Positions 1-10,680 of a DNA stretch of 64,000 bases are shown here, piece after piece (position 1 is the first letter of the stretch; every line of letters starts with the position of its first letter). The position numbers were made by a program, and so were the translations under genes. The stretch is from Streptomyces sp. HB132 (GTDB lineage: Bacteria; Actinomycetota; Actinomycetes; Streptomycetales; Streptomycetaceae): NCBI RefSeq assembly GCF_016909575.1, contig NZ_JAFBGA010000003.1, positions 310,001-374,000 on the forward strand, written 5' to 3'. The notes below the pieces were generated by a model. That model searched no databases, was not told the origin of the DNA, and saw only the letters and a program-made list of their open reading frames with translations.

Positions 1-863
1 TTGCCGATGGGCAACGGGACGTAGGCGGCGGGCAGCCCGACGGCGGAGAGTTCGGCGACGGTCATCGCGCCCGCGCGGCAGAGCATCATGTCGGCCGCGG
101 CGTACGCGAGGTCCATCCGGTCCACGTACGGTACCGGGATGTAGGGCGGCATTCCGGGCATGTTGTCGATACGCGGCAATTCGTTCTTCGGACCGACCAC
201 ATGGAGGATCTGGATTCCTGACCGCTGGAGCAGCGGCGCGATCCGCGTGACCACCTCGTTGAGGTGGCGGGCGCCCTGCGAACCGCCGGAGACGAGCAGC
301 GTCGGCAGGTTGGGGTCCAGGCCGAAGGCGGCACGCGCCTCCGGGCGGACCCGGGCCCGGTCGAGGGTGGCGATGGTCCGGCGCAACGGGATGCCGATGT
401 ACCGGGCACCGCGCAGCTTGCTGTCGGGGGTGGAGACGGCGACCCCGTGGGCGTACCGCGAACCGACCTTGTTGGCCAGGCCCGGCCGCGCGTTGGCCTC
501 ATGGACGACGATCGGGACCCCGGCGCGCTTGGCCGCGAGATAGCCGGGCAGGGCGACGTAGCCGCCGAAGCCGACCACGCAGTCCGCCTTGGTCCGCTCG
601 AGGATCTGCTCGGCGGCCTTGATGGTGCCGCGGAGCCGTCCCGGGACGGTGATCAGCTCGGGTGTGGGCTTGCGCGGCAGCGGTACGGCGGGGATCAGTG
701 CCAGCTCGTACCCCCGCTCGGGTACGAGCCTGGTCTCGAGTCCGCGCTCCGTGCCGAGGGCAGTGATTCCCACGGTCGGGTCCTGCCTCCGCAGGGCGTC
801 TGCGAGGGCAAGCGCGGGCTCGATGTGCCCGGCGGTCCCCCCGCCGGCGAGTACGACATGCAC
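1..863 (-). CDS. murG: MurG, lipid II-forming GlcNAc transferase (3' end cut by window)
   Basis: Membrane-associated GT28 enzyme that adds GlcNAc from UDP-GlcNAc to lipid I, making lipid II for peptidoglycan. I translated the minus strand from a GTG at 863: it opens with [16 protein letters not shown], the glycine-rich N-terminal loop of MurG, and runs about 287 codons to the window edge. The start follows a GGAG-type ribosome site and lies 6 bases after the ftsW stop, so the two are probably co-transcribed. The C-terminal part (most of the UDP-GlcNAc-binding domain) is outside the window. Identity is also supported by its place after ftsW, where ftsQ and ftsZ would be expected next. Confidence 0.95.
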   Translation of the reverse strand, partial: MHVVLAGGGTAGHIEPALALADALRRQDPTVGITALGTERGLETRLVPERGYELALIPAVPLPRKPTPELITVPGRLRGTIKAAEQILERTKADCVVGFGGYVALPGYLAAKRAGVPIVVHEANARPGLANKVGSRYAHGVAVSTPDSKLRGARYIGIPLRRTIATLDRARVRPEARAAFGLDPNLPTLLVSGGSQGARHLNEVVTRIAPLLQRSGIQILHVVGPKNELPRIDNMPGMPPYIPVPYVDRMDLAYAAADMMLCRAGAMTVAELSAVGLPAAYVPLPIG

Positions 864-869
864 CGAAAT

Positions 870-2321
870 TCACCGCTCTCCGGACGGACGCTTCATGACG
901 CGCCGTCTCATCGTCTTCCATCTGACCCCGGGCCTCCGCATGGCCAGGGCCGCTCTCGCCGCAGGGTCCTCCCGCGCGAAGGCGATCATGAGCCCTACGG
1001 CGAACATGGTCGGCAGCAGGGCCGAGCCCCCGTACGAGAACAGCGGCAGCGGGACACCGGCGATCGGCAACAGGCCGAGCACCGCACCGATGTTGATCAC
1101 GGCCTGCGCCGTGATCCAGGTGGTCACGCCTCCCGCTGCGTACCTCACGAAGGGGTCCTCCGTGCGTCCGGCCACGCGGATACCCGCATAGCCTAGAGCC
1201 GCGAAGAGGGCCAGTACCGACAGCGTCCCCGCCAGGCCCAGTTCCTCCCCGGTGATGGCGAAGATGAAGTCGGTGTGCGGCTCGGGAAGTTGACCCCATT
1301 TTTCCACACTCGCGCCGAGTCCGGAACCGAACCATCCGCCGGACGCCAGAGCGTAGATTCCGTGCACCGCCTGCCAGCACGAGTCGCCGGGGCCGGGCTC
1401 GGACGCGCCGATGCAGCCGAGCCGGGACATCCGGTTGGGGCTGGTCTTGATGAGGAGGAATCCGATGAGACCGGCGAAGGCGAGCACTCCGGCGAAGAGC
1501 CGGGTCGGAGCGCCGGCGAGCCAGAGGAGGCCGAACAGGATCGCGGTGAGGATGATCGCGGTGCCCATGTCGCCGCCGAGCATGATCAGTCCGAGCAGCA
1601 TGAAGGCGACCGGCACCAGCGGCACCAGCATGTGCTTCCACTGGGCCAGCAGCCGCTTGTCCTGTTTCCGGGCGAGCAGGTCCGCGCCCCAGAGGATGAG
1701 CGCGAGCTTTCCGAACTCGCTGGGCTGGAGCTGGAAGGGGCCGCCGAGATAGATCCAGTTCTGGTTGCCGTTGACCGACATCCCTATCCCCGGGATCTGG
1801 ACCAGGACCATCAGGAAGACGGTGCCGGCGAGCAGCGGGTAGGCCAGTGCCCGGTGGAGTTTGAGGGGCATCCTGGAGGCCGCCAGCATCAGCCCGGCGC
1901 CGATCACGGCCGCGATGAACTGCTTGCGGAAGAAGTAGGTGCTGGGCCTGGAGAGCTCCAACGCCTTGATCATCGAGGCGGAGTAGACCATGACGAGGCC
2001 GAGAACGGTGATCAGGAGCCCGGCGCCCAGGATCAGGTAGTAGGCGGTCAGAGGGCGGTCCCAGGCCCGTCGTGCCCGCTCGTACGTCCCGCGCACCCCG
2101 CCGCCCCGGCGCGGCCCGGGCGGTACGCCCTGCCCCCCGGACCGGCTACGCGGCGCCGTGGGCCGCCGGGAGCCGGTGGCGGGCCGGCTCCTGCGGGCGA
2201 GCCCCGCGGGGGTTCCAGGGCCCCCTGCCAGGGGTCCGGCGAGCAGGGGCGGGGTGAACGCCCGGCTGATCGCCCGTGGGCGGTCCGCTCCGCGCGCGGC
2301 TGAGCTCTCGTCGGCCGGCAT
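870..2321 (-). CDS. ftsW: FtsW, SEDS-family division glycosyltransferase
   Basis: Polytopic membrane protein of the SEDS family, which polymerises lipid II at the division septum together with class B PBP FtsI. The frame has about ten hydrophobic segments, starting around VLGLVMVYSASMIKA, the typical first SEDS segments, and continues through conserved loops such as GIGMSVNGNQNW. I chose the ATG at 2321 (about 483 residues) because GGGGAG lies 8 bases upstream; a start at 2363 would add 14 residues with no better ribosome site. About 90 Arg/Pro/Gly-rich residues precede the membrane domain, probably cytoplasmic. It lies between murD and murG in the dcw order. The FtsW rather than RodA assignment rests on context. 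Confidence 0.95.
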   Translation of the reverse strand: MPADESSAARGADRPRAISRAFTPPLLAGPLAGGPGTPAGLARRSRPATGSRRPTAPRSRSGGQGVPPGPRRGGGVRGTYERARRAWDRPLTAYYLILGAGLLITVLGLVMVYSASMIKALELSRPSTYFFRKQFIAAVIGAGLMLAASRMPLKLHRALAYPLLAGTVFLMVLVQIPGIGMSVNGNQNWIYLGGPFQLQPSEFGKLALILWGADLLARKQDKRLLAQWKHMLVPLVPVAFMLLGLIMLGGDMGTAIILTAILFGLLWLAGAPTRLFAGVLAFAGLIGFLLIKTSPNRMSRLGCIGASEPGPGDSCWQAVHGIYALASGGWFGSGLGASVEKWGQLPEPHTDFIFAITGEELGLAGTLSVLALFAALGYAGIRVAGRTEDPFVRYAAGGVTTWITAQAVINIGAVLGLLPIAGVPLPLFSYGGSALLPTMFAVGLMIAFAREDPAARAALAMRRPGVRWKTMRRRVMKRPSGER

Positions 2322-2446
2322 TGTCGCTGTCTCCCCTCCACTGCTCGTGCCCGGGGCCGTCACCGGGAGCCCCGGGGTGCTGCTCGTGACCGGGTCCCCG
2401 GGACGCTCCGGCCCTCCAGGACGTTACGACGTGGAGACCGGGCCCG

Positions 2447-3880
2447 TCAGGCGCTCTCGTCGGCGAGCCCGCGGACCGCGTCCGCGAACGCCTCGCCCCG
2501 CTTGTTGTAGTTGACGAACATGTCCATCGAGGCGCAGGCCGGGGCCAGCAGGACGGTGTCGCCCGGCCGGGCGAGCCGTGCCGCTTCGAGGACCGCCGCG
2601 GACATCGCCCCAGTGTCGGTCCGGTCGAGGTCGACCACCGGTACCTCGGGGGCGTGTCGCGCCAGGGCTTCGCGGATCAGCGCCCGGTCGGCGCCCATCA
2701 GCACGACGCCCCTCAGGCGCTTGGCGGCCCCGGTCACCAGCTCGTCGAAGGTGGCGCCCTTGGCAAGGCCGCCGGCGATCCACACGATCGGCTCGTAGGA
2801 CGCCAGGGATGCCTCGGCGGCGTGGGTGTTGGTGGCCTTGGAGTCGTCGATGTAGGCGACACCGGCGATGTCGGCGACGTGCTCGATGCGGTGGGGGTCG
2901 GGGCGGAAGGCCCGCAGTCCGTCGCGTACGGCGGCGGGCTGCACGCCGAAGGCGCGGGCCAGTGCCGCCGCGGCCAGGGCGTTGGCGATGTTGTGGGGTG
3001 CCGGCGGATCGACGTCGGCGACCTCGGCGAGCTCCTGGGCCTGCTTCTGGCGGTTGGCGACGAAGGCCCGGTCGACGAGGATGCCGTCGACCACCCCGAG
3101 CTGCGAGGGGCCCGGTGTGCCGAGGGTGAAGCCGATGGCCCGGCACCCCTCCTCGACGTCGGCCTCGCGCACGAGGTCCTCCGTCGCCCCGTCCTGCGCG
3201 TTGTAGACGCAGGCGACGGTGTTGCCCTCGTAGATCCGGCCCTTGTCGGCGGCGTAACCGGCCATGGAGCCGTGCCAGTCGAGGTGGTCCGGGGCCAGGT
3301 TCAGGACGGCCCCGGAGTGGGCGCGCAGCGAGGGTGCCCAGTGGAGCTGGTAGCTGGAGAGCTCGACGGCGAGTACGTCGTACGTCTCGTCTCCCAGCAC
3401 CGCGTCCAGCAGGGAGACCCCGATGTTGCCGACCGCCGCGGTGCGCAGCCCGGCCGCTTCGAGGATCGAGGCGAGCATCCGCACGGTCGTGGTCTTGCCG
3501 TTGGTACCGGTGACCGCGAGCCACGGCGCGGCATCGGGCCCCCGCAGCCGCCAGGCGAGTTCGACGTCGCCCCAGACGGGGACGTCCGCCTCGGCGGCTG
3601 CCTGGAAGAGCGGTTTGCCGGGCTTCCAGCCGGGGGCCGTGACGACCAGCTCGGTGGACGTGGGCAGGGTGTCGCCGTCCCCGAGGCGCACGGTGATGCC
3701 GAGCGCCTCCAGTTCGGCGGCCTGGGCGCGGGAGCGCTCGTCGTCGCCGTCGTTGACGACGGTGACGAGGGCTCCCCGCTCGTGCAGGGCGCGGGCGGCG
3801 GGGATGCCGCTCACCCCGAGCCCGGCGACCGTGACGTGCTTGCCCTGCCAGTCCACGTTGCTCACTTCTTGGCTGCCCAT
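2447..3880 (-). CDS. murD: MurD, UDP-MurNAc-L-alanine:D-glutamate ligase
   Basis: Cytoplasmic ATP-dependent ligase adding D-glutamate to UDP-MurNAc-L-Ala. The N-terminal Rossmann-like segment [17 protein letters not shown] binds UDP, and the P-loop-like ATP motif [14 protein letters not shown] is the Mur ligase signature. The C-terminal domain contains [10 protein letters not shown] and ends near ACASMDMF, both typical of MurD. Two starts are possible: ATG at 3880, which overlaps the end of mraY by 19 bases, or GTG at 3865, whose GTGA overlaps the mraY stop by 4 bases, a common coupling arrangement. I use the ATG. A 125-base gap separates it from ftsW. Confidence 0.96.
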   Translation of the reverse strand: MGSQEVSNVDWQGKHVTVAGLGVSGIPAARALHERGALVTVVNDGDDERSRAQAAELEALGITVRLGDGDTLPTSTELVVTAPGWKPGKPLFQAAAEADVPVWGDVELAWRLRGPDAAPWLAVTGTNGKTTTVRMLASILEAAGLRTAAVGNIGVSLLDAVLGDETYDVLAVELSSYQLHWAPSLRAHSGAVLNLAPDHLDWHGSMAGYAADKGRIYEGNTVACVYNAQDGATEDLVREADVEEGCRAIGFTLGTPGPSQLGVVDGILVDRAFVANRQKQAQELAEVADVDPPAPHNIANALAAAALARAFGVQPAAVRDGLRAFRPDPHRIEHVADIAGVAYIDDSKATNTHAAEASLASYEPIVWIAGGLAKGATFDELVTGAAKRLRGVVLMGADRALIREALARHAPEVPVVDLDRTDTGAMSAAVLEAARLARPGDTVLLAPACASMDMFVNYNKRGEAFADAVRGLADESA

Positions 3881-4932
3881 CCCGCGTAGAAGAGGCCGAG
3901 TCCGACGATCACGCACATGCCCTGGATGATCCAGAAGCGGACCACGACAAGGACTTCGGACCACCCCTTGAGTTCGAAGTGGTGCTGGAGCGGTGCCATC
4001 CGGAAGACCCGCTTGCCGGTCATCTTGAACGAGCCGACCTGGATGACCACGGACATGGTGATCATCACGAAGAGGCCGCCGAGGATGGCCAGCAGGAACT
4101 CGGTGCGGGAGCAGATCGCGAGGCCCGCGAGGGCGCCGCCGAGGGCGAGCGAACCGGTGTCACCCATGAAGATCTTCGCGGGTGAGGTGTTCCACCACAG
4201 GAAGCCGAAACAGGCGCCCATCAGGGCGGAGGCGACGACCGCGAGGTCGAGTGGATCGCGTACCTCGAAGCAGGCGCTGGGGTTGGTGAGGGTCTCCGCG
4301 TTGGCGCAGGACTCCTGGAACTGCCAGAGACCGATGAAGGTGTAGGCGCCGAACACCATCACCGAGGCGCCGGTGGCGAGGCCGTCGAGACCGTCCGTCA
4401 GGTTCACGCCGTTGGACATGGCGAGGATCATGAACAGGGCCCAGACGCAGAACAGCACCGGCCCGATGGACCAGCCGAAGTCCTCGACGAACGAGAGCCG
4501 GGTGGAGGCCGGGGTGTTTCCGGTCGAGTTGGGGAACTGCAGTGAGAGCACCGCGAAGGCGATACCGACGATCAGCTGGCCGGCCATCTTGGCCTTGGCC
4601 CGCAGACCCAGCGAACGCTGCTTGACGATCTTGATGTAGTCGTCGAGGAAGCCGACGAGCCCCATCCCCGCCATCAGGAACAGGACGAGAACGCCGGAGA
4701 AGCGGATGTCCTCGCCGGTGATCAGCTTCGCCAGGAGGTACGCGATGATCGTCGCGAGGATGAAGGCGATGCCACCCATGGTGGGCGTGCCCTGCTTGCT
4801 GCCGTGGGTACGCGGGCCGTCGTCCCGGATGAACTGCCCGTAGCCCTTGCGGGCCAGAAGTTTGATCAGCAGCGGAGTGCCGACCAGGGTCAGGAAGAGC
4901 CCTATGGCCCCCGCGAAGAGGATCTGCCTCAT
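3862..4932 (-). CDS. mraY: MraY, phospho-MurNAc-pentapeptide transferase
   Basis: Integral membrane enzyme transferring phospho-MurNAc-pentapeptide from UDP to undecaprenyl phosphate, forming lipid I. At 356 residues it matches the family length and has about ten membrane segments. Visible signatures are [11 protein letters not shown] near residue 50, the acidic GFLDDYIK motif, [13 protein letters not shown] and [12 protein letters not shown], which carry the Mg-binding and catalytic aspartates, and HHFELKGW near the C-terminus. Its ATG overlaps the murF stop in ATGA, so murF and mraY are probably translationally coupled. Streptomyces literature also calls this gene murX. Confidence 0.97.
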   Translation of the reverse strand: MRQILFAGAIGLFLTLVGTPLLIKLLARKGYGQFIRDDGPRTHGSKQGTPTMGGIAFILATIIAYLLAKLITGEDIRFSGVLVLFLMAGMGLVGFLDDYIKIVKQRSLGLRAKAKMAGQLIVGIAFAVLSLQFPNSTGNTPASTRLSFVEDFGWSIGPVLFCVWALFMILAMSNGVNLTDGLDGLATGASVMVFGAYTFIGLWQFQESCANAETLTNPSACFEVRDPLDLAVVASALMGACFGFLWWNTSPAKIFMGDTGSLALGGALAGLAICSRTEFLLAILGGLFVMITMSVVIQVGSFKMTGKRVFRMAPLQHHFELKGWSEVLVVVRFWIIQGMCVIVGLGLFYAGWAAKK

Positions 4933-6347
4933 CGGACGGCGACCTCACCCTCGGTCGTCTCCAGCAGTGCCAGGGCGACCCTCTCCAGGCCGACCGACCG
5001 GGACGCCTTCACCAGCACGACGTCTCCCGGGCGCAGTTCACTGCGCAACAGGTCGACGGCCGCCTCTGCGTCGGACACGTGCACCGACTCCTCACCCCAC
5101 GAACCCTCGTTGTATGCGCCCAGTTGCAGCCAGGAGGCTTCTTGTCCCCCGACCGCGACGAGCTTGCTGACGTTGAGCCGGACGGCGATCCGTCCGACCG
5201 CGTCGTGCTCGGCGAGCGACGCGTCACCGAGCTCGGCCATCTGACCGAGCACCGCCCACGTGCGCCCCCCTCCCGCCCGTCGGGCCTTGCCCATGGCGGC
5301 CAGCGCACGGAGTGCGGCCTTCATGGATTCGGGGTTCGCGTTGTAGGCGTCGTTGACGACCGTCACACCGTCCGGACGCTCGGTGACCTCCATGCGCCAG
5401 CGGGAGAGGGTGCCCGCCCCGGAGAGCGCCTCGGCGATCTCGGTCACGGACATGCCCAACTCATGGGCGACGGCGGCCGCGGCGAGCGCGTTCGACACGT
5501 GGTGCTCACCGTACAGGCGCAAGGTCACGTCGCTGCACCCGGTGGGTGTGTGGAGCGCGAAAGCGGGGCGGCCGTCGTCCGTGAGCCGCACGTTCTCTCC
5601 CCGTACGTCCGCATCCGCGGCCTCTCCGAAGAGGAGTACCCGGGCTTTTGTACGGGACGCCATGGCCCGCACGAGCGGGTCGTCGGCGTTGAGGATCGCG
5701 GCGCCGTCCTCCGGGAGGACCTCCACGAGCTCGCCCTTGGCCTGGGCGATCGCCTCGCGGCTGCCGAACTCGCCGATGTGGGCGCTGCCCACGTTGAGGA
5801 CGAGGCCGATCCGCGGCGGGGTCAGGTCGGCGAGGTAGTGGATGTGGCCGATGCCTTTCGCACCCATCTCCAGCACGAGGTGGCGGGTTTCCGCCGTGGC
5901 GCTCAGCGCGGTGAGCGGCAGACCGATCTCGTTGTTGAGGGAGCCGGGCGTCCAGACCGTGGGCGCCTTGCGCTCCAGGAGCTGGGCGATCAGGTCCTTC
6001 GTGGAGGTCTTGCCGGCCGATCCGGTCAGCGCGACGACGGTCGTGCCGAGGCGTTCCACGACGGTGCGCGCGAGGGCGCCGAGCGCGCCCACCACGTCGT
6101 CGACGACGATCGCCGGGACACCGACGGGCCGGGAGGCGAGCACGGCCACCGCGCCCGCGTCGAAGGCGCGCCGGGCGTAGTCGTGGCCGTCGACCCGCTC
6201 GCCGGCGAACGCGGCGAAGAGCGAGCCCTGCCGCACGTCCCGGGAGTCCTTGACGACGGGGCCCGTGACGGTGACGGACGGGTCCGGCACGTCGTACGGC
6301 TGCCCGCCGACGATTGCGGCGATCTCGGCGAGGGAAAGGGGGATCAC
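4929..6347 (-). CDS. murF: MurF, UDP-MurNAc-tripeptide:D-Ala-D-Ala ligase
   Basis: Cytoplasmic Mur ligase that attaches D-Ala-D-Ala to the tripeptide precursor, finishing the pentapeptide used by MraY. It has 472 residues from a GTG start. The ATP-binding loop is [16 protein letters not shown] around residue 105; the central domain has [10 protein letters not shown] and [12 protein letters not shown], and the C-terminal ligase domain has [17 protein letters not shown], all MurF hallmarks. The start is 5 bases after the murE stop and its stop overlaps mraY, so it belongs to the dcw transcription unit. Confidence 0.96.
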   Translation of the reverse strand: MIPLSLAEIAAIVGGQPYDVPDPSVTVTGPVVKDSRDVRQGSLFAAFAGERVDGHDYARRAFDAGAVAVLASRPVGVPAIVVDDVVGALGALARTVVERLGTTVVALTGSAGKTSTKDLIAQLLERKAPTVWTPGSLNNEIGLPLTALSATAETRHLVLEMGAKGIGHIHYLADLTPPRIGLVLNVGSAHIGEFGSREAIAQAKGELVEVLPEDGAAILNADDPLVRAMASRTKARVLLFGEAADADVRGENVRLTDDGRPAFALHTPTGCSDVTLRLYGEHHVSNALAAAAVAHELGMSVTEIAEALSGAGTLSRWRMEVTERPDGVTVVNDAYNANPESMKAALRALAAMGKARRAGGGRTWAVLGQMAELGDASLAEHDAVGRIAVRLNVSKLVAVGGQEASWLQLGAYNEGSWGEESVHVSDAEAAVDLLRSELRPGDVVLVKASRSVGLERVALALLETTEGEVAVR

Positions 6348-6351
6348 TTGG

Positions 6352-7935
6352 TCATCCCTGACTGTTGTTCTCGTGGGTGTGTACGCGGTCCTCGGGGGCG
6401 TGCGCGGTGCTCGCGCCGCCCAGGGAGTGCTCGATGGCCTCGCGCAGGACCTTCCGGTCGTCGAAGGCGCGCACGACTCCGTGGATGTCCTGTCCCTGCT
6501 CGTGTCCCTTTCCGGCCACGAGCACGGTGTCGCCCGGCTCGGCCCGGGCGACCGCGGCGGCGATGGCCGCGGCCCGGTCGGCGTCGACGAGCACGTCGCC
6601 GCGCTCGTGGACGGGCACCTCGGCCGCGCCGGAGAGCATCGCGGCGAGGATCGCGAGGGGGTCCTCGGAGCGGGGGTTGTCGGAGGTCAGTACGGCGGTG
6701 TCGGCGAGCCGGGCCGCGGCGGCGCCCATCGGGCCGCGTTTCGTCGTGTCGCGGTCGCCGCCGCAGCCGAGCACGATGTGCACCCGTCCCTCGGTGACCT
6801 TCTGCAGGGAGCGCAGGACGGACTCGACGGCGTCGGTCTTGTGCGCGTAGTCGACGACCGCGAGGTACGGCTGCCCCGCGTCGACCCGTTCCAGTCGGCC
6901 GGGAACACCGGGCACGGCCGCGACGCCGTCGGCGGCGGTCTGCGGGTCGACGCCCGCGACGGCCAGGGTGACGATCGCGGCGAGGGTGTTGGCCACGTTG
7001 AAGGGGCCGGGCAGCGGTGCCCTGGCGGTGATGCGTTCACCCTGGGGGCCGATCACGGTGAAGGTGCTGTCCTGGGGGCCCACTTCGACGTCCTCGGCGC
7101 GCCACTCGGCGTCCGGGTGGCCCTCCGCGGAGAAGGTGACGACCGGCACGGACGCCTCCTTCACCAGCCTGCGGCCGTACTCGTCGTCGAAGTTGACGAC
7201 ACCGAGCTTGCTGCGCCGCGGGGTGAACAGCTGCGCCTTGGCCTGGAAGTAGTCCTCCATCCCGGAGTGGAACTCCATGTGCTCCGGGCTGAGGTTGTTG
7301 AACACGGCGACGTCGAAGACGCAGCCGTCGACCCGGCCCAGCACCAGGGCGTGGCTGGAGACCTCCATGGTGACCGCCTCGACACCGCGTTCACGCATGA
7401 CGGCGAACAGGGCCTGGAGGTCGGTGGCTTCCGGAGTGGTCCGCTCCGACTTGATGCGTTCGTCGCCGATCCGCATCTCGACGGTGCCGATCAGTCCGGT
7501 GCTGCGGCCCGCGCCACGCAGCCCGCCCTCGACGAGGTACGCCGTGGTGGTCTTGCCGGACGTGCCGGTGATGCCGATCTGGAGGAGGCCGGCCCCTGGC
7601 CGGCCGTAGATCTCGGCCGCGATGTCGCCCATCCGGCCGCGCGGGTCCCCTGTGACGAGGACCGGGAGGCCGGTGGCGGCGGCACGGTCGGCACCCGCCG
7701 GGTCGGTGAGGATCGCGGCGGCGCCGAGGCCCGCGGCCTGGGCGGAGAAGTCGGCGCCGTGGAAGCGGGCACCGGGCAGAGCCGCGTACACGTCCCCGGG
7801 GCGCACGGCCCGGGAGTCGTGGGTGATGCCGGTGACCTCACCGGCATCCTGCGGTCCCGCACCGAGCCGGGCTGCCAGCTCTCCGAGGGACGTGGGCCGG
7901 AGCCGGTCCGGTCGGGGCGCTCCCGGGTAGTTCAC
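6352..7935 (-). CDS. murE: MurE, UDP-MurNAc-dipeptide:diaminopimelate ligase
   Basis: Cytoplasmic ligase adding the third stem-peptide residue; in Streptomyces this is LL-diaminopimelate, which cannot be read directly from the sequence. Visible motifs are THDSRAVRPGDVYAALPG near the N-terminus, the ATP loop GITGTSGKTTTAYLVE, ERTTPEATDLQ, MEVSSHALVLGRVDG and, in the C-terminal domain, TSDNPRSEDPLAI, the DNPR substrate-binding motif. I chose the GTG at 7935 (527 residues) because AAGGA lies 8 bases upstream and homologues begin with a similar YPGxPRP sequence. The frame stays open far upstream, a high-GC artefact. It sits between ftsI and murF. Confidence 0.95.
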   Translation of the reverse strand: MNYPGAPRPDRLRPTSLGELAARLGAGPQDAGEVTGITHDSRAVRPGDVYAALPGARFHGADFSAQAAGLGAAAILTDPAGADRAAATGLPVLVTGDPRGRMGDIAAEIYGRPGAGLLQIGITGTSGKTTTAYLVEGGLRGAGRSTGLIGTVEMRIGDERIKSERTTPEATDLQALFAVMRERGVEAVTMEVSSHALVLGRVDGCVFDVAVFNNLSPEHMEFHSGMEDYFQAKAQLFTPRRSKLGVVNFDDEYGRRLVKEASVPVVTFSAEGHPDAEWRAEDVEVGPQDSTFTVIGPQGERITARAPLPGPFNVANTLAAIVTLAVAGVDPQTAADGVAAVPGVPGRLERVDAGQPYLAVVDYAHKTDAVESVLRSLQKVTEGRVHIVLGCGGDRDTTKRGPMGAAAARLADTAVLTSDNPRSEDPLAILAAMLSGAAEVPVHERGDVLVDADRAAAIAAAVARAEPGDTVLVAGKGHEQGQDIHGVVRAFDDRKVLREAIEHSLGGASTAHAPEDRVHTHENNSQG

Positions 7936-8098
7936 AGGCGCGTCCTTCTGAGTGGTTTGGAACTGATCAGCGTGGGGCACGGCGGTGAGCGTACCGGGCG
8001 GACCCGGCCTCCCGCTAAGTGAGGGGCCGGCGTCGCGGTACTTCTCGTTCCGGTTCCCGGGATCAGGGGTGATGGTCGTCACTGAGGGTTCCCCCGAG

Positions 8099-10090
8099 TC
8101 ACTCGCCCGGCTTGAAGGACACCGGCAGCCGGGCGGGGTCGCTGCCGGACGGAGGCGTCTGGAGGGTCTTGAGGGCGAACTCCATGACCTTCTTGTAGAT
8201 CGGGCCGCAGATCTGGCCGCCGAAGTAGCTCCCCTTGGTGGGGTTCTGGATGGCGCAGTAGACGGTGATCTGCGGATCGTCGGCGGGTGCGAAGCCCGCG
8301 AAGGACGCGGTGTAGCCCTTGTAGACACCGCGTACGGGGTCGACGCGGTTGGCCGTGCCCGTCTTGCCAGCGACCCGGTAGCCCTGGATGTGGGCCTTCG
8401 TCCCGGTGCCCTCCTCGTCGTCCACCACGGACTCCAGCATCTTCGCCAGGGTTCTGGCCGTCTTCTCGCTGACCACCCGGGTGCGTTCGGGGGCTTCGGA
8501 CGCCGTGTAGCTCTCGCCGGCGTCCTTGGTCCCGCGGACAAGGGTCGGCTCGATCCGCACCCCGCCGTTGGCGATGGTCTGGTAGACGGACGCGGCCTGC
8601 ATGGCGTTGAGGGAGAGGCCCTGGCCGAACGGAATCGTGTACTGCTGCGAGGTCGACCAGTCCTGGGGTTCGGCGATGATGCCCGGCGACTCGCCCGGGT
8701 AGTCCAGCCCCGTGGTGCTTCCGATGCCGAATTTGCGCAGGTAGGAGTACAGGACCTTGTTGGCCTCGGCCTGGGACTTTCCGAGCTGTCCGGTGGCCAG
8801 GATGGTGCCGATGTTGCTCGATTTGGCCAGTACGCCATTGAGCGTGAGGTACCAGGTGGGGTGGTCGATGTCGTCCCTGAAGAGCCGGTCCCCCCGGTGC
8901 AGCCGGTTGGGGACGGTGACGTGCGTGCCGGGCGTGGCCGCTCCCTCCTCCAGGACCGCGGCCATCGACATGACCTTGCTGGTGGAGCCGGGTTCGTACA
9001 CGTCCTGGAGGGCCGCGTTGCCCAGCGCGGCGGAGTTGCTCTGTGCGAGGTCGTTCGGGTCGTAGCCGGGGGCGTTGGCCATGGCCAGCACCTCGCCGGT
9101 CTTCGTGTTCTGGACGACCACGTAACCGCGGTCCGCCTTGGACTTCTCCACCTGGTCGGCGATGGCGCGCTGCGCCGCCCACTGGATGTCGCGGTCGATC
9201 GTCAGCTCGACGTCGGTGCCTGCGACGGCCGGGATCTCGGTGGAGCCGGCGGTCGGCACCGGGCGGCCGCCCGCCTGGGCGTAGCGGATCTTGCCGTCCT
9301 CCCCCTGGAGCTGCTCGTTGAGCTGTGCTTCCAGGCCGCCGCCGCCCTTGCCCTCGGCGTTGACGAAACCCAGTATCCCGGCGGCGAGGTCGCCGTTGGG
9401 ATAGACGCGCCTGGTGGTGGGCTCCTGGAGGACTCCGGCCAGCACGTTGGCCCCGGGACCGCCCTTCGCGCTGTCGGCGGCCGCCTTCTCGGCGAAGGCG
9501 GACTTGAGGTCCTTGATCTGCTTCCAGACCTGCGGTGTCTGCCGCCGTGCCAGCACCGTGTAGCGGCTCTCGGGGGTGGAGAGCTTCTTCGCCAGCTCCG
9601 CCTCGTCCTTGCCGAGGATCGGGGCGAGCAGGGCCGCCGCCTGCCGCGGGGCGTCCGGGGCCTTGCTCTCCTCGGGGGTGAACAGCTTCGGATCGGCCGT
9701 GATGTCATGCGCGTCGACGCTGGTGGCCAGGGCGATTCCGCTGCGGTCCGCGATCTCCCCGCGTTCGGCGGCGATCGTGTACTCCAGGTAGCGGTTCTTC
9801 TCGGCCTTGGCGGCGTACGTGGCGGCGTCGACCGCCTGGACCTGGAGGAGCCGTACGACGAACGCCAGCATGACGAGGGTCAGGCAGAGGCTGATGAGGC
9901 GCAGCCGTGGGCGCGGGCTGCCCAGGCGGATGGGCCGGGCGGTGCCACCGGGCCGCTTCCCCGCCGCCGGGCGCCGGGGGCGCCGGGCCTCGGGGCGGGC
10001 TGCGGGGCGGGGGCGTCCCGGCCCGCCGCCCGCGTTACGCGAGCGCGCGGGGCCGGGTACTCGCCGGCGCGGCGGTTCCTTGGACGGCAC
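8099..10090 (-). CDS. ftsI: FtsI, class B penicillin-binding protein (septal transpeptidase)
   Basis: Transpeptidase cross-linking septal peptidoglycan, partner of FtsW. Of its 663 residues, about 60 form an Arg/Pro-rich cytoplasmic tail, followed by one membrane segment (about 63-85), the PBP dimerisation domain, and the catalytic domain. Active-site motifs are present: STSK at about 369-372 (nucleophile Ser), SSN at about 424-426, and KTGT near the C-terminus. The GTG start has AGGTGA 6 bases upstream and lies 4 bases after the ftsL stop. In S. coelicolor ftsI is needed for sporulation septation but not growth; this is literature knowledge. Confidence 0.96.
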   Translation of the reverse strand: MPSKEPPRRRVPGPARSRNAGGGPGRPRPAARPEARRPRRPAAGKRPGGTARPIRLGSPRPRLRLISLCLTLVMLAFVVRLLQVQAVDAATYAAKAEKNRYLEYTIAAERGEIADRSGIALATSVDAHDITADPKLFTPEESKAPDAPRQAAALLAPILGKDEAELAKKLSTPESRYTVLARRQTPQVWKQIKDLKSAFAEKAAADSAKGGPGANVLAGVLQEPTTRRVYPNGDLAAGILGFVNAEGKGGGGLEAQLNEQLQGEDGKIRYAQAGGRPVPTAGSTEIPAVAGTDVELTIDRDIQWAAQRAIADQVEKSKADRGYVVVQNTKTGEVLAMANAPGYDPNDLAQSNSAALGNAALQDVYEPGSTSKVMSMAAVLEEGAATPGTHVTVPNRLHRGDRLFRDDIDHPTWYLTLNGVLAKSSNIGTILATGQLGKSQAEANKVLYSYLRKFGIGSTTGLDYPGESPGIIAEPQDWSTSQQYTIPFGQGLSLNAMQAASVYQTIANGGVRIEPTLVRGTKDAGESYTASEAPERTRVVSEKTARTLAKMLESVVDDEEGTGTKAHIQGYRVAGKTGTANRVDPVRGVYKGYTASFAGFAPADDPQITVYCAIQNPTKGSYFGGQICGPIYKKVMEFALKTLQTPPSGSDPARLPVSFKPGE

Positions 10091-10094
10091 TGCG

Positions 10095-10631
10095 TCACCT
10101 GCCGGAGCTCGTCGGGGGCGGTGTGGTCGGGGGCGTCGTGGACGCTGTCGCCGGGGAGGCGGAGGGTGAGGGCGACGTGGGGCCGGAGGCGGACGGGGAG
10201 GCCGGTCCGGTGGGACCGTCCGCGCTCTCGTCCGGTTCGGGGGGCGTGAGGGGGGACGGTTGCGCGGTGGCGCGCTCCGGCACTCCGCGCACGGTGCCGT
10301 CCGGGTCCAGGAAGGCTGGGCTGCCGCCGGGCACCATGCCGAGTTCTCTGGCCCGGCGCTCCAGCGCGTCGGGTTCGGAGTAGCTGTCCACGTCCCGCTG
10401 GAGGGCCTGCTGCTCGTCGGTCAGCTCGGTGGTGTCCCTCTTCAGCTTGCTCAGCCTGAACGATCCTTCGTTGAGCGCCGAGTTCAGCAGCAGGAGCGAG
10501 ATCAGGCCACCCGCGAGCAGCAGCACGACCAGCAGGACGAAGGGGGTACGGGCGGCGGTGTTCGGTCCCGACGGCATCAGCCGGGCGAGCCGCCCCGCCC
10601 GGCCCTTCATCTGCTCGGCCGTCCTGGTCAC
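10095..10631 (-). CDS. ftsL: FtsL-like division protein
   Basis: Small bitopic membrane protein of the divisome; the FtsL/DivIC family links FtsQ to the FtsWI synthase. The 178-residue product has a basic N-terminus, one membrane segment (about 30-55, TPFVLLVVLLLAGGLISLLL), a coiled coil (LSKLKRDTTELTDEQQALQRDV), the conserved ALERRARELGMVPGG, and a Pro/Ser/Thr-rich extracytoplasmic tail. The GTG start is the most upstream plausible one; an internal ATG eight codons in is an alternative. Sequence conservation in this family is low, so the name rests on topology, the coiled coil and position between rsmH and ftsI. Confidence 0.88.
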   Translation of the reverse strand: MTRTAEQMKGRAGRLARLMPSGPNTAARTPFVLLVVLLLAGGLISLLLLNSALNEGSFRLSKLKRDTTELTDEQQALQRDVDSYSEPDALERRARELGMVPGGSPAFLDPDGTVRGVPERATAQPSPLTPPEPDESADGPTGPASPSASGPTSPSPSASPATASTTPPTTPPPTSSGR

Positions 10632-10680
10632 CGGAGTGCCACCGCCCCGTTCTGCCTTCGGCCGGCCGGCCGGGACCCGC

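Noticed and set aside
5079..10249. Long open frames on the plus strand opposite murF, murE and ftsI
   Set aside because: They run antisense to clear Mur ligases and a PBP, have Gly/Arg/Val/Ala-rich composition with no domain, and arise from GC-rich third positions.
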